A stretch of 54,603 bases of DNA. It comes from Chloromonas sp. AAM2. Lineage: Eukaryota; Chlorophyta; Chlorophyceae; Chlamydomonadales; Chlamydomonadaceae. The DNA lies in the NCBI GenBank assembly GCA_004335635.1, contig QAXH01005234.1, forward strand, positions 1,228-55,830, in the 5' to 3' direction. Both the position numbers and the translations under genes were made by a program. Position 1 is the stretch's first letter. The number at the start of each line of letters is the position of its first letter. The notes under the pieces are model-generated. The model was given only the letters and a program-made list of their open reading frames with translations, did no database searches and had not been told where the DNA came from. Below, one piece after another: positions 21,301 to 33,203 of the stretch.

Positions 21301-24300
21301 AGCACAGCTCGAGCAGTTCACCCGTTGTTTGTTTGTTTGTTTCTTTCCGTTTCTTGCTCAGGCTTTTGACGAGGAGTACGACGAGCAGGACAGCGGTTAC
21401 CGCGAGGCGCAGACCTACCAGCGCCTGGCCTCCGCCTCCATGGCCTCGCAGGACGGGGACGGGGAGGAGCGCATCACTGACATACGCTCAGCGGCGGCCG
21501 CCAGCTCGCGGGCAGCCGTGGCCGCCTCTGCAGCGCTCAGGTGTGACGGGGTGTGGGTGTGATGGCACACATAGGCACCGGCTTGTGGGGCTGAACTGCA
21601 CAGATCCGCAGTCGTGTGCTTCTGGCACAGCCGGGCACAGCCAAAGTCTGCTTCACCAGGCCCATATTCTTGATGCACCATCTTATGTCTATGTCACGGC
21701 GTCTTGGGTCTTGTTATCCATTGGCAGCTAGGCTTGCTGGCAGGGGACAAGGCAAGAGAACAAGATTGTTTGGTTGTCCCTCGGCTGCAGTGCTATCGCT
21801 ATGACCAAGGCAGCAGCGGCCAGAGCGGCCATGCGGGCAGCCCGGGCTGCCCAAGATGCAGCGGCAACTGCCGTGGCAACCGCTGCCGCAGGGCTGCCCA
21901 AGTCCGTTTCTCCACCACCCCCTTCACCACCACCACCACCGCAGCTCCCACCACCACCGCAGCTCCCACCACCACCACAGCTTCCATCATCGGTTCCAGA
22001 GCTACCACCCAAGGTCGCAGAAGCGGTGAAGGCAGCTGCAGCAGCAGAGGCAATCGCGCAGGCACAAGCCGCTCAGGCCAGAACCAATCCTAGTCTTACG
22101 AGTCACGATAGACCACCCAGCCAAGCGGACGATGAGGCACGGCTGGGATCTGATTCAGACGATGGGTACAGTCACAGGCAGGCATCACCAACGCCTTCGT
22201 CGGCTCCAGAATCTGCTGGCCCATCAGGCGACAGCCCCCCAAGCAGCAGCAGTGGCCAGTCGACAAGCACAACAGGGCCAAGCAAAGCGGGTGATCCGGC
22301 ATATGACCGGTTGTCCCATCACTACCACACAGAACGCACTGCAGGGTTCCCTGTCAGGGACAGGGAACCGCTACCGGCCCCGGTGTCCAAACCGAGTGCG
22401 GCGGGACGCGGGGCGCGGGATGCAGCGCAGCGGCCGTCATCGTCGCCGACCAACATATCCGCTTCCACCACAGCAACACGTGCCCGTGCCCAGGCGGAAG
22501 CTGCAGCTGCGGCTGCTGCCTCAGGGCAGCAAACACAGCCCAGCAGCAGCAGCAGCAGCAACAACGGTACCAGCAGCAACGGCACCAGCACTAATGGTAC
22601 TAGCAGCAGCGGCAGTACAGGCACAAGCACCACCGATCCTAGTTCGTCCATCCTCTTGCCACCTGGTGTGATTGGTAACAAGCCCATCCCTCGGGCTTAC
22701 ACTACAGTGGGAGACGGCCACGGCGATGAAGTCGCGGACGTGGAAGCAGCAGCACAGAGGCGGTTAGACAGCATTATGGCAGCCACAACCCGTGATGCCG
22801 GGTTGGCACCACCAACGGTCGCTGCAAAGCAAAACGACGGTGTGTCTGCAGATGGGCCTGCTGGTACTTCACAGCAGGAGGAGGAGAAGGCCAGTGCGGA
22901 GCAAGGCAAGCAGATAATGGAGGCGGCAACACAGACGGACGGCAAAGAGAGTGCGACACAGATGGTGTATAATCGGGTCACTGACATGGGCGTAGCGTTA
23001 GGTTCAATGCTGGGCCGTGCAATGGCAGGCGGGCAGCCATCGTCTGCCAAAGAGGGTGACGGTAGGGCCCAAGGCAAGGAAGAGGGGCGGGAACAAGGGG
23101 AGGCTGGCAAGCAGAATCAGGAAAGCAAGAACAGCGACTCATGGCTTGCGCCTGTGCTGGCTGCGATGTCTGTGCTCACAAGCAGCCTGCCTGCACCAGC
23201 CTCGCCTGGTAAAGAGAAAGAGAAAGCAGCTGAGGGCGGTGAAGGGTCACAAGAGGGCGCATCTGCGGCGGATGATGGGCAGAAGAAGCCGTGGTGGGCT
23301 TTTTGGGACTCGGGCGGCAGCAGTGTGCCCAGTGCCAGCCTGAGCAGTCACGACGGAACGGTCACAGACAAGCCAGCAACGGATGAGGACAAGCAAGCCC
23401 AGAAGGATAGGCCTTGGTGGGCTCTCTGGGACTGGGGGTCTAGTGACAAGGCAGGCAGCGAATCCAAAGACGCAGGGGACGACAAATCAGAGGCGGACAA
23501 GGATAAGGACCAGAAGAAGTCAGAAGGCGTTCCCTGGTGGAAGTTCTGGGACCAGGGCGGTTCAATGGATGGTGATGGCAAGGGCAAGGATGCGAACGAC
23601 CCGAACAAGCCTGTGGACGCCATTGTCATCCCCCCGGACCTACCATTTGAGGAGATTGCAAGGTGGGTGACAGGGAGGTGGTGGAAAAGGTGTTCTTGTG
23701 CATAACCATGCAGAATGGCAAATTGTTTATCGTATTGCACTCGAAGGACATTGGGGCTCTTAGTTTTCCACATGGAATGACCACAACGGCCAAGATATGC
23801 AAAGCATAGACTTTTACGTTGTCCGTTCAGCAGATGTATAGCCGATGCCTGGAGGTTACCCGACATCTCAGGCACCGCAGTACACGGCTGCCAACAAATG
23901 GCTTTGGTAGAAACGCGCTCTTAACCCTGGCTGCTTTCTCGACCCCTGGGCTTCCTCTGATTCCTGGCCCTTCCTTTAAACCCAATCATAGGGAGGTGGC
24001 CCGTCTCAAGGATGAGAGTTGGCGCAGCAAGGAGGAGCGCATTGAGACCCTTTGGCAGCGGGCTTCCAAGCGCAACGACAGGCCCTGGATCATCCTGTGC
24101 GCTGCGCTGCTGGCGGTAGCATGCGTGCTGCTGGCCATTGTCGTGACGCGTTTGCAAGAGGCAAGTGTGGCGGCAGACGCGACATGTTCCAGCTTGACCA
24201 CTGAGTATCAGAGTGCATGCCTCATTCGAACTAATCAGAACCAAATGCTTGTGGTATAACAGGTCATCAAAACTGAAGCTGCTGGTGTGTCTTGCTGTAT

Positions 24301-24533
24301 GCGGATGTATGCGGCAGTGCACGTGTGTTCATACTGAATGCGACCCTGGCATTCACAGCCTGGTGTGCTGTCCTGCACAACCTGAGCATTATTTTCACAA
24401 TCTGCAACAACCAACATGCAAACTAACAAACAACTGTTTTCCTTTGCAGGGCCAGACGCCACCCTCCGCCACTGACGCAATCATTCCCATGGCCACCCTC
24501 CAATTGCTGCTGCAACTTCTGAACCAGGGGTAG
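15361..24533 (+). CDS. SMP-C2 domain lipid-transfer protein (extended-synaptotagmin/NTMC2-like) with C-terminal membrane anchor
   Basis: Fourteen exons: 15361-16159, 16742-16842, 17134-17321, 17728-17818, 18233-18409, 18625-18780, 19010-19099, 19360-19458, 19815-19919, 20415-20618, 21362-21540, 21791-23662, 23992-24160 and 24450-24533, giving 1437 residues. Order: low-complexity N-terminus, a hydrophobic segment (LLFPGIVLGALLVLAAQ), an SMP domain opening ESVEWVNMCWRKVWRVYQ and running through IPVLVSDLDIDCQMWIKI to FLRKLLTEDLPGF, one C2 domain (VVLREARDLPVWG, HPVWNQEFQFLV), then about 600 residues rich in A, P, Q, S and K with three PWWxxWD motifs. Near the C-terminus is a second hydrophobic segment (IILCAALLAVACVLLAIVV). 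SMP proteins move lipids at ER contact sites. The N-terminal ATG is uncertain; ATGs further upstream would need another exon. Confidence 0.88.
16421..16444. repeat. (AGC)8 microsatellite
   Basis: A perfect AGC trinucleotide run in the first intron of the SMP-C2 gene. It is non-coding in the proposed model. Confidence 0.9.
23289..23552 (+). other. Three PWWxxWD motifs in the SMP-C2 protein
   Basis: PWWAFWD, PWWALWD and PWWKFWD are encoded from 23289, 23412 and 23532, spaced 41 and 40 residues apart. Each is followed by a short Gly/Ser stretch and separated by charged linkers. They are all in the same reading frame of exon 12. I know no named domain that matches. Confidence 0.9.
24161..24449 (+). 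other. Probable GC-AG intron, last intron of the SMP-C2 gene
   Basis: Exon 13 ends GAG at 24160 and the intron starts GCAAGT. The acceptor TTTGCAG ends at 24449. The join is phase 0 and adds a tail GQTPPSATDAIIPMATLQLL before a stop. A GT donor five bases downstream would instead add a short tail, so transcript evidence is needed to choose. Confidence 0.65.
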
Positions 24534-25110
24534 CTGGTTGCAGTGGAAGGCTAGATGTGCTCAAAGATTTCCAGCAGATGGTGACACTGGGTGGCAAATG
24601 GCAGGATGACCGGAGCCAGGCATGTAGCAACTTCATCCCGGGCGATGTGCAGGATATGACATGCGTAGCCAGTTTTCCAGGGCATGCGCTCGGCTGATTT
24701 GAAAGGGCGCACATGGTGCTGTGGCGCCCCTCCTGGATTGCCCTAACCCCACACCATCAAATCAGTTGGCCGTCAGGTAAACCCTAGGGCCTGACCACAA
24801 AGAAGCAACGCCCTACAGAATTCATTCGCTTTTTGGACTAGATCATGGGCTGACGGCTGATGAACTGGCTGATGGAAATATTTGGCATGTTCTGAAGGGG
24901 AGCCAGTCTACTGAACGCACAAGGTTTGGATTGTTTTTGTATGCTTCTTAGGAGCGAGTTCCAATCTTCAAGCAGCATAAGGCGGGGCGACAATGAAGAT
25001 TGATTATTGTGTGGTGGTGCGCCGGAGCTCAAGCTGGCATAAGTTTTTGTCCGTAGGTTGTGGTTGTATTGCTGTGTTTGGGCTTGACCGCCTGAGCCAC
25101 GCCCGTTAAC

Positions 25111-25201
25111 TTGAGTAGCGCTTAGTTCAATGCTTCAGTGCATAGTACATGCTTCTTGAACTACTTGAGTACTTGAGTAGTGCACAGTTCAATGCTTCAG
25201 T
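25111..25201. repeat. Imperfect direct repeat, about 29 bp
   Basis: TTGAGTAGYGC followed by AGTTCAATGCTTCAGT occurs at 25111-25139 and again at 25173-25201. The two copies are separated by 33 bp. Confidence 0.8.
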
Positions 25202-25617
25202 TGGTTTAATTAGATATTTCGTTGCCGTGTGTCTGCTGGTGTGGAGGCATCATAGGCGATTGCAGAGCCAGGGCTACAGATGCATATGGATGTTAAGCAG
25301 GTCGTGGAGTTTGACTGAGTGACGAATTGCGCATAGCAACATCATTCAGAATAGCCATACTGGTCTTTGCCTGGAAGAACACACACGAGAGCGCCTGTGA
25401 TTGATTGCCGGTGGCTAGGCACATGTGGGCGTCTTATTCTTATGCGTGTACGCTGCAGTTTTTCTCATGTGCGTCTGCCGGACGCATTTACACATCATTT
25501 TTATGAACCTCGGGGTCGTGGTGCAGCACTGGAAGTTTATGGGGATGCATGCAAATTCAAGCCAGAAGGGCACAGGCGAGCAGAACGATTGGCTGAATGG
25601 TTGTTCAAAATCGCAAG

Positions 25618-25872
25618 AAAAAAGAAGTTTGCCAGATCTGGGACATTCCTGCAGACTGCGCTGCCGTCGATGCTGTTATGTAGAGGCCATAAGGCATGAA
25701 CTCATCGCGTGCATGAGTGAGGTGGACTCTGTAATGCAACACAATGCAACACACTGTAACACCACAGTATACACGACACAGATTACACTTTGAAACTACA
25801 ACACCCATCAGTTGGGCCATCACCAACACTGGTTCCTGGCGATATTGTCCCAGAACCGGCACACTGTTTTTT
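25618..25872. mobile_element. MITE-like element A (about 255 bp, inverted ends)
   Basis: The left end reads AAAAAAGAAGTTTGCCAG, then ATCTGGGACATT. The right end, reverse-complemented, reads AAAAAACAGTGTGCCGG, then TTCTGGGACAAT. The interior has no long ORF. The reverse complement of the interior resembles element B at 33204-33525 (GTGTTGGTGATG and GTATACTGTGG appear in both). No transposase is present. The target-site duplication is not clear. Confidence 0.65.
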
Positions 25873-26366
25873 GCTTCGGACGATGAAGTTGTAAAACATG
25901 AAGAAATTGGGGTCTGTTGCAATGGCCAGTCCCGTGCCTTTGATTTACCAGGCGCACGGGTGTCAGGGCCCTGCAACTGATGATGCTTGGGGGCTGCATA
26001 AGCTTGTATGCTGATCAGCATGGGGAGCAGCAGGCCGCGTCCACTGTGCCTTGAACGCGGTGCAAGTCTGGGCTGAGTCCAGAGGACGCCCACCGTGCCA
26101 GCAGTGATCCCGCAAAGCTACGGTGGCCATAAAAGTTCAGGAATTAAGGTATCCATCGTACCAACTGGGGATCCACCGCGTGGGGCAGGAGGCCGCGTTG
26201 CACCCAGAAAAAGTGCAACGGACGTTTTGCACGGCGCTGGTGTTGTTAAGTGCAGCTCCCCCGCACAAGCCAGCGCACAATATCTTGCAGTTGCACGTTC
26301 TTGTAAACCGTCTGCACGCGATTAACTGCGCCTCCTCTACGGAAGTTTTTCTGACACGAACCAGGA

Positions 26367-26759
26367 TGCCTGCAGCTCGCAGCGTCCCATGCGCTATGTT
26401 TCTAGTGGTGCTGGTGAGTACAAAGGCCGCTGACCACCTCCGGGCATGCAAGCGGGGTGCTTGCATATGCTGAGAAAGCGGGGGCACGTCAAGCTTGAAA
26501 ATACCATCCGACAGTCGGTATTGCAACCATTCAAGGCAACCGCTGCGTGCTGCAACGCGCAATCTTAGCTACAACAGGTTGCATGGCCCCTGGCGCAGTC
26601 TCGTGCTGGATTGTTGTGCGCAGGTGGGATTGGTGGGAATGCTGCCGTCAAGAACCCTAGCGTCTGCTGACGCCGTGGCAAGCGCGGACGCTGACCAGCT
26701 GTGCTACAACGAGATTCCGTGTGTAGCTGTCAACACCGAGCAAAGCCTCGCAGCCACTG
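26367..26759 (+). CDS. N-terminal exons of an unidentified secreted or membrane protein
   Basis: ATG at 26367 opens a 48-nt exon (26367-26414), which joins in phase 0 to an exon at 26624-26759. The joined start, MPAARSVPCAMFLVVL then VGLVGMLPSRTLASADA, has the n-, h- and c-regions of a signal peptide with a likely cut after an Ala-Ser-Ala stretch. Mature sequence begins with DQLCYNEIPCVAV. The second exon ends ACTG before GTACGT, phase 1. I could not find a single convincing phase-1 continuation. Candidate downstream exons lie in 26933-28250. I do not recognise the family. Confidence 0.4.
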
Positions 26760-26932
26760 GTACGTTGATAGGCAGATGTCGGGAACTGCCCGGAATGCCA
26801 CACTGCTTGCCCTGAAGGACATGCGCTAGTTGGCTGACGCACCGCACCTTGTATACGCTTCATGAGCCTGACGATCCAGCCATTCTCAGTCAATTCCGCA
26901 CATTACTATTGTTAATAAGGTCGCTGCCTCAG

Positions 26933-29542
26933 GACGGTCTGCAGTGTTCTGCCGCTGCCAATGTTGCGCTCTGGCTTCATGCATGTGCAGTTGGCCACGC
27001 CTTGGCTGCTCAGCCCGGCACTTCCAGTGCTGACGCATTTTCGACCTTCGTCACCAGCCCAAAAGAAGCTGTCGCCTTGGAGGGGCGCACAAGGCTGTCA
27101 CGCTCTCTCCGCGCCTTTGACACGAGCGCTGCTGCGCCTGGTTACGATGCAATGGATATGTATGGCATCCTTTGGTGCTCGAGTGCCTGCCTGGTGCTGT
27201 ACGCAAGCGTCACATCAGCTGCAGACATTCGTCGCCACTTCCAGGCTACCGCAAACATGGGGCGCAGAGTCATGCGTACCGCAACGACCTCAGCCAGCGT
27301 GGTGGGTGTTTTGTTTTGTGGGGTTCGTCGTCACACTCCAGCTCACTACTGCAGTACTGGTCACTGAAATTTCGTTGCCTCGCATGGAAGCTGTAGATGC
27401 CAGCAGACTAGCCTTGATCATGCTCAACCTGCTGCACGGTGCAGGTGAAGAGCCATCTGCCGACTCTCAGGCAGCGCAACAGCTGGCAGAACTTCGGCTC
27501 AGACACACCCTTCAACGTGGAGATTGTCTGATTCCAACAGCTGATTCCAACAGGCTCAACTATGCACCCAGCTGGCACTAAATGTTCAACACAAGCCAGT
27601 CCAGCTCAGCGTGCTATGACAGCACAAGTACAGGCAGCATGCTTCATTCCAGGGGGTATGCTGACACACGCATGCCGAGTGCAACATAAGAACGCCTTCG
27701 TTGAGTGTTACCCGGATGACTCTTGAGTGTTAAACACAAGCCAATCGCAATACATGCTAGCTCACCATACGACAGCACCCCAAGCGGTAGCAGCAGCCAA
27801 TCCATGAGCAAGGCCGGGCCATGTACAGATGACCCAGAGTGTTCAACACAAGCCACTCATCAGGAAGGACATGTGCACAGCTTTCGCTGACATGGAACAA
27901 GTGAGCCAAGTTGGGTGTACATGCATGCAGCTGTCTGTGTGTGATGAGAGGTCTGCATGCGTACTGTTGCGAGGTTAGGAGCCACGTGTGGCATGTCTGG
28001 CGTACTCCAGCACTGGAACAACGCCACCGTCCACGCGTCCCACAGCACGGCTTGTGTAACACTGGCAGTCCTTGCCTCAGCTAACAGCAGTGCTGGGCAG
28101 CGGTCTCCTGCTTTCCAATATCTTCTATGCTACCAGACATTTGGCACTGCTTCTGCAGACTTGGGCACTTTGGCTCACTCACTTGGACTCCCGCACGAAC
28201 CCAGTCTCATTTCAGACCATTCATGTGGGGGCATCAACTGAAGCTGCATGATTCGCACCTTGCCGCACAACACAGGGACCATTAACGGATGCTGTATGAT
28301 TCAGAACTTGCTCCAAGGCTAAAAAAAAGATGTTTGCCTGTTCTGGAACAATTTGGCTGTGCATGGTGTGGCCACTGCCCATTCCTTTCTTAGGCATAGG
28401 GCTCTTGCGAAAACTGCTCTTTCCTACCGTTTGCCCCCTACCAGCCGCTGCTGGTGCTTGCTGAGCTTTAGGCATTGCTCGTGATTTCAGTCCTTGTTGC
28501 AGCTTGCTGCCCTGACTCAGGCCTGCTGTCATCAATTGGTTAGCGCCTTGCTGAATTGTAGGGCAGCATTAATTCAAATATCGCCTTGTCGTCTGGTTGT
28601 AAAGGCAAAGGTGATGATTTACCAACTTGACTGGGTTTGTGACGCAATCGGCACCTTCTTTGGCAATGTGCGAGTTGAAAATCACGAACTGATCAGATCA
28701 ATCAAAGTTGTGCCAGGAACAAGACTCACTGTGCCGCAATTGTGAATCGCATTTGAGAATAGGAGTATTGTGGGTTCTACCAGCCTCATGGCCGTCTAGG
28801 ACATATCAACGTGCTAGCTCATGCGCTCCCAACGCTTGGCGCGCTCAAGCTAATTGAACACACAAGTGCATATGTGGCCTGGCCTTAGGACCTGTGACGC
28901 AATATTCGTTTTTTTTGCAAGCCAGTGTATGTAATGGCCTTTACATGCGGGTAGAAGTGCATTCGATGTTTGCAGCATTGAGCCATTTGCATGGACGTGC
29001 TTCCTGGTGTGCACTCCGTCCTTGTAAGAGAAGGCATGCGTACAGAACAGATGTCTACATCAAGACTGGTAGTCCACGTGATGCACTGAGAGTCAAACAA
29101 ACCCAGCAAGTTGACACAGCCATCACATTACAACGTTACAAAGCTAAACCCGTGGCAAGTTTATCATACATCTATCGGACCAGAGTTCCCGGTAGCCAGT
29201 GCATTCTGTGTCAAGGAGTGAATTCTGTGATCTGCTCAAACACGCGACACGTTGGAGATGATTGGTATGGACGGTTCATGGAAAATGTGCTCCGCGTGAT
29301 GCTCAGATGATAGTTTTGCCAAGACCAGCATGCACACCTTGTCGTTCTCCAAGCCATCAACAACTCCCTGATTGAGTCATTGTGTATACCCACAGTTGGC
29401 GATCAGCAAGCCTCCGCCAGGATTGGGGTTGCCACGTCACGGATGTTTACGTCACGCACGTTTGTGATAATCCGAGAGGTGCGGTAGGCAAAACAGCGTG
29501 ACCGATTCGTTGATTAATCGAATCTAAAGACACAAGGACAAC
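26933..29542 (+). other. Unresolved coding-like stretches and intergenic DNA
   Basis: The frame open across 26849-27367 has protein-like composition from 26933 (VALWLHACAVGHALAAQ, EGRTRLSRSLRAFD). Another frame at 27310-27450 has a hydrophobic run (FVVTLQLTTAVLV) and MEAVDASRLALIMLNLLHG. After CCTCAG near 28077, two frames remain open to about 28245: one hydrophobic (LTAVLGSGLLLSNIFYATRH), one ending in a Cys-containing tail. These may be exons of the gene starting at 26367. The ORF at 28894-29310 may be fortuitous. Nothing is recognisable. Confidence 0.3.
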
Positions 29543-31753
29543 ATGTCGATTTTGCTGCTAGCGTTGTGTAGTCTGTGTCTCGTGTTGCAGGGTTGCGCCA
29601 GACAGATGAGCTCGCCCGTCGCGCTGCGGCAGCCGTCTGCATCGCAGCCAGGACCTCAGCTCAGGAATATCAAAGGCTGCACTTACAGGTGGATTGTGTG
29701 AGGAACCCGATCGCATCTCCTTATCCACGCCCCGTAACCTGCGCTTGGCGCTCCAGACACAAGAGGCTCGACCTTGCGTGCCGCGCAGTGTACGCGGAAA
29801 CGAGACTTTGGCGTTCTTGGCCGCTTCTCTCGATGTGTCCCTCGATTGGCTATGCCGCCTGCAGAGTCACATCGGGGACATCTCCACGCCTTTTTTCTTC
29901 GCTCAGAACGTGGGCAAGGAGCTGCGCATACCATGCACAGGTTTGTACGCTCAAAAAGCAGCGAGTAGTCTGTGTCAAGATCGATTATGGCTTAGTCACA
30001 GAGATTTGCCCAGTATTCAGACGTGCAAGCACATTGACAAGGTGGAGGTCATGCAAGCTTGCACTTATCATCAATGTGCTACCTGCTAAAAGCACCTCAC
30101 GACGGTGCTGCCAATGCTATACTGCGATCCAGGCAGCTCACATGACACATTCTTTCCCTTGTACGTTGCTGGATGCTTCTTCAAGTTCACCATTCCGGCC
30201 GGCGGCTTGACCCTTCAGCAGCTGGCGCGCAACCCCCCGCCTGACATTGGGGGCCCTCTGTCAATCGCTGGAATTTGGTAAGATAGTAACATCCTTTAAA
30301 TAGCAACAACACGAAGAAGAATAAGAAGATTGTGTATGGTGTGCAGGACAAGAAAGATCACTCTGCTACTAAGATTATTCTATTGCAGCAACAAAACGAA
30401 TATGGTTCACTCCATGTTTGCAACAATCGCGTCCGCAAGCTCTCAAAGCGCATCCTGGTCACGTCCCAAAGGCAGACCGTACCCCAGATTATGACAAACC
30501 ATATCCCTCACCCAGACCTGGACGGATGGCAAGCCCCAGGCAGAGCAGTGGGTGCTGTGTGACTTGGAATTGAGAATTAGAAGCTCCAGTCAGTCCGTGC
30601 ATGTGCATGTGTGCAGGACTGCCAACTTCCAGAGCACTGGAGTGGACCTCACAGCACCAGGCAACTTTGCGCCCGGCAGATACATTGAAGTTCCGACTTG
30701 TGGCCATCTGGCTCAAATCAAACCAGGTCAGCTTGTCCGGCAGAGATTGAACACGCAGGGCTGAAAGTGCGGCCACTAGGCTGTCTACTAGGAACTGGCG
30801 GTCGGGAGGCTGCACCCAGGGCCCGGAAGCGAGACAGCCTTTCACTTGCGGCCCCTGCAGCAAGGCAGTGCACGCTCTGCACCGGCGTTGGCTTGATGCG
30901 AATGTGTGCGCAGCCCCACCAGCTAGCAGCAGGACGATTTGAATATTCCCACGTGCAATTCTTGATTTGTCACAGCAGGTACCAACCTTATCAACCCCAA
31001 TGTGCTGCCTTGTGCGCAGACCGCATTCCTCACAGACGTTTGTCCGGCTGCTCCTTTGACCCTTTGATTGCGCAAGACGCGGGCTCCTCTTTCCCAGACC
31101 CTGTCACGCTCTCAGAACTGACAGCTCTTCTGGGTTCAGACGTGGGTGGCCTGCAAAGCCTGAACCCTGGCAAGAACCTGACCCCAGGTCGGTGATTGGG
31201 TGCACGTGGGTGTGAGAGAGGACAGGTTTTACCGAGATTTTACATCAAAGCAAGCTTTCACACACCACAAATCATTCTTTGAATGCATGCTATCAAGGTC
31301 AGATTTGCTCCCACGCCAGTCACAACTTTCTGACTGGCTTGGTAGCGCACGGTAAGCAATGGAAAGCTTCTGCGTGTTGTGCTCGACTGTGTTTCCCATT
31401 CTCAAGCCTCAGCCTTGGCGAGCAGTTGCCACCCCAAGCGATTCGAGCATGCATACGGTCAAAGCATCATTTGGAGGTGCACGTGGATGGTAGGCCATGG
31501 CTGGAGACACTTGCGGTGTGCGAAGGCACTGACTGCACATGATTCCCATCCTGCCTACCTTGACGTCACACGTTACAGCTGTTACTTGGTGTGACTGTTT
31601 GCACATGCAGATTCTATCGTGCTGCGCCCCACTCTGACCAATGATGGACAACCTACTGCACCTTCAATCACGGCCTTTGCCACCCGCTCGCCACCTCTGC
31701 CTCTGTCGGACACTGGCAGGATCACCGTTCCCTGCCCAACCTTCAAGGTTTAG
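29543..31753 (+). CDS. Secreted protein with three LysM-like modules
   Basis: Exons 29543-29688, 29789-29940, 30133-30277, 30617-30726, 31020-31187 and 31611-31753 join in phase to 287 residues. The start MSILLLALCSLCLVLQGC is a signal peptide with a cysteine at the cleavage region. Module 1 is TYSVRGNETLAFLAASLDVS, closed by ELRIPC. Module 2 is FKFTIPAGGLTLQQLA, closed by RYIEVPTC. Module 3 includes PVTLSELTALLGSDVGGLQS, closed by GRITVPC. The pattern Y-x-V-x-x-G-x-T-L-x-x-L-A and the closing (I/V)PC are typical of LysM ectodomains in plant chitin or Nod-factor receptors. No transmembrane segment or kinase follows before the stop. LysM domains bind N-acetylglucosamine polymers; the ligand here is unknown. 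The exon 4-5 junction is the least certain. Confidence 0.68.
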
Positions 31754-32030
31754 GCGTGAGGCTGCACAATATGCGAGGCAAGAAAAGGAGTGTCGCAAGG
31801 GCTGCAAAGTAGCTTCAGTGAGCAAAATAGCTTCAGTGAGCAAAGTAGCTTCGGGCCAGTTGCTGCAGACATGTGAGGATATACCTGGTGAATCTAGTTC
31901 ATGGGGAGCTTGGCGCTGTGAACCAGGTTTATGAGGTCAGCACAAGCCTATCTGCCGGCACACGTGACTTGGGTCGGGGTGACTTAGCGAGGGTTGACCA
32001 CCACCATGACTATCCAGGTGTGTCGCAATC

Positions 32031-32076
32031 CCCTTCACTAGTAGGTTGAAGGGGCTGGAGTCCCTTCCCTCTTGTG
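32031..32076 (+). repeat. Short dispersed repeat with tRNA B-box-like core, copy 1
   Basis: CCCTTCACTAGTAGGTTG, then a GGGCTGGAGTCCC core and CTTCCCTCTTGTG. It is nearly identical over 46 bp to 50732-50777. Confidence 0.75.
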
Positions 32077-33203
32077 AGGCACGAGGTCCCTAAAAAAACG
32101 CACTCTTGAGGCACTGCTGGCAGACACCAGTTTAGAGGATGTAGTTGAGAAATAATTGAGAAATCACAGGAAAGTTGAACTGTTGCATGCGAGAGTGAAT
32201 TGAAGGCCTTTTAGGCTGGTATATCAAGTTGAGTTTGAAGCAAGCTTGAGAGGGAAATCCCTCGCGGTTTTGAGCCGTTTACTATGGCCCCAGCCTGGTT
32301 GCCCTTCATGCTCATAGCTTAGGAATCTGCTACGATTTTCTGTGACCCATACATACACCACGTCAATGTGCACTGCCCCACTGTACTTGCCACATCACTT
32401 TTACTTGGCGCTTGCACAGAGACACAACTTGCCTTTATTCGTGTAACCATTCATAGTGTGATCATTTGCAACTGCCGCAGAACCCTCACTCTCCCTCAGA
32501 GTCTCCAACATGATTACAGACACGCTGCCCACCTTCCACGTGACATGCCTCCTGATCTTATCCGTCACGATTAATGCTGTCCAAATCTACAGTGTTGTGA
32601 TCCTTGGTGGAAGAGAAATCAAGGGCACAGTGGCTGTTGGATGGCTGCCTGATAAACAGAGCAAGCCGCAAAGAAAGCAACACTTGGGGGCTCAATTGCA
32701 TGAATATCAGTTGCTCGAGCATCAGATCATCAGATGATTCAACATGAAGGTCCTCACCAAACGCTGGTCAGACGAAGGTCGCACATTTATCATCAGAACG
32801 TGATTAGACATTCGGCCAGTTGCTGCAGACATGGGCATAAAGACCAATTGTTGCCAAGACCATCCGACCTTGTTGCACTTGTCGCCACACTGGTTCCAGT
32901 GCTGTTCCTGGAAATTGTCCCAGAACTGGCAATGCATGCCAGACTCCACTGGCAGCCCGTTGATACCCGGACGTTTGTTGCACCAAAAAGCGTCGACCCA
33001 TGCACAGGATTCTGCCACAACACTAGGCGCCTTCATGAGGCTTCTTTTCCGAACCTCATGGGCCATTGTAAAGTCATGCTGTTCGTTGCCAGCCGTGCTA
33101 CAATTAATTATACACAACTCACCCAAAAGAAGCCATGCACATAGAAAGCCGCATGGGCAATGTCATACCAAGTGAGCAGGCTGAACTTACAATACACACA
33201 GGG

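Larger units (their letters stand above)
24534..26366. other. Intergenic, repeat-bearing
   Basis: No ORF here has a recognisable domain or phase-consistent partners. It contains the 3' region of the SMP-C2 gene, a short direct repeat at 25111-25201 and a MITE-like element at 25618-25872. The longer ORFs at 25367-25699 and 25605-26093 overlap that element and look fortuitous. Confidence 0.6.

Noticed and set aside
21728..22721. Minus-strand Gly-, Val- and Leu-rich ORFs
   Set aside because: They are shadows of the Pro/Ala/Ser-rich exon 12 of the SMP-C2 gene, which joins its neighbours in phase.
23663..23991. Reading on past the end of SMP-C2 exon 12 to the stop at 23703-23705
   Set aside because: A phase-2 GT-AG intron joins LPFEEIAR to EVARLKDESW and the C-terminal hydrophobic exon, a better model than early termination.
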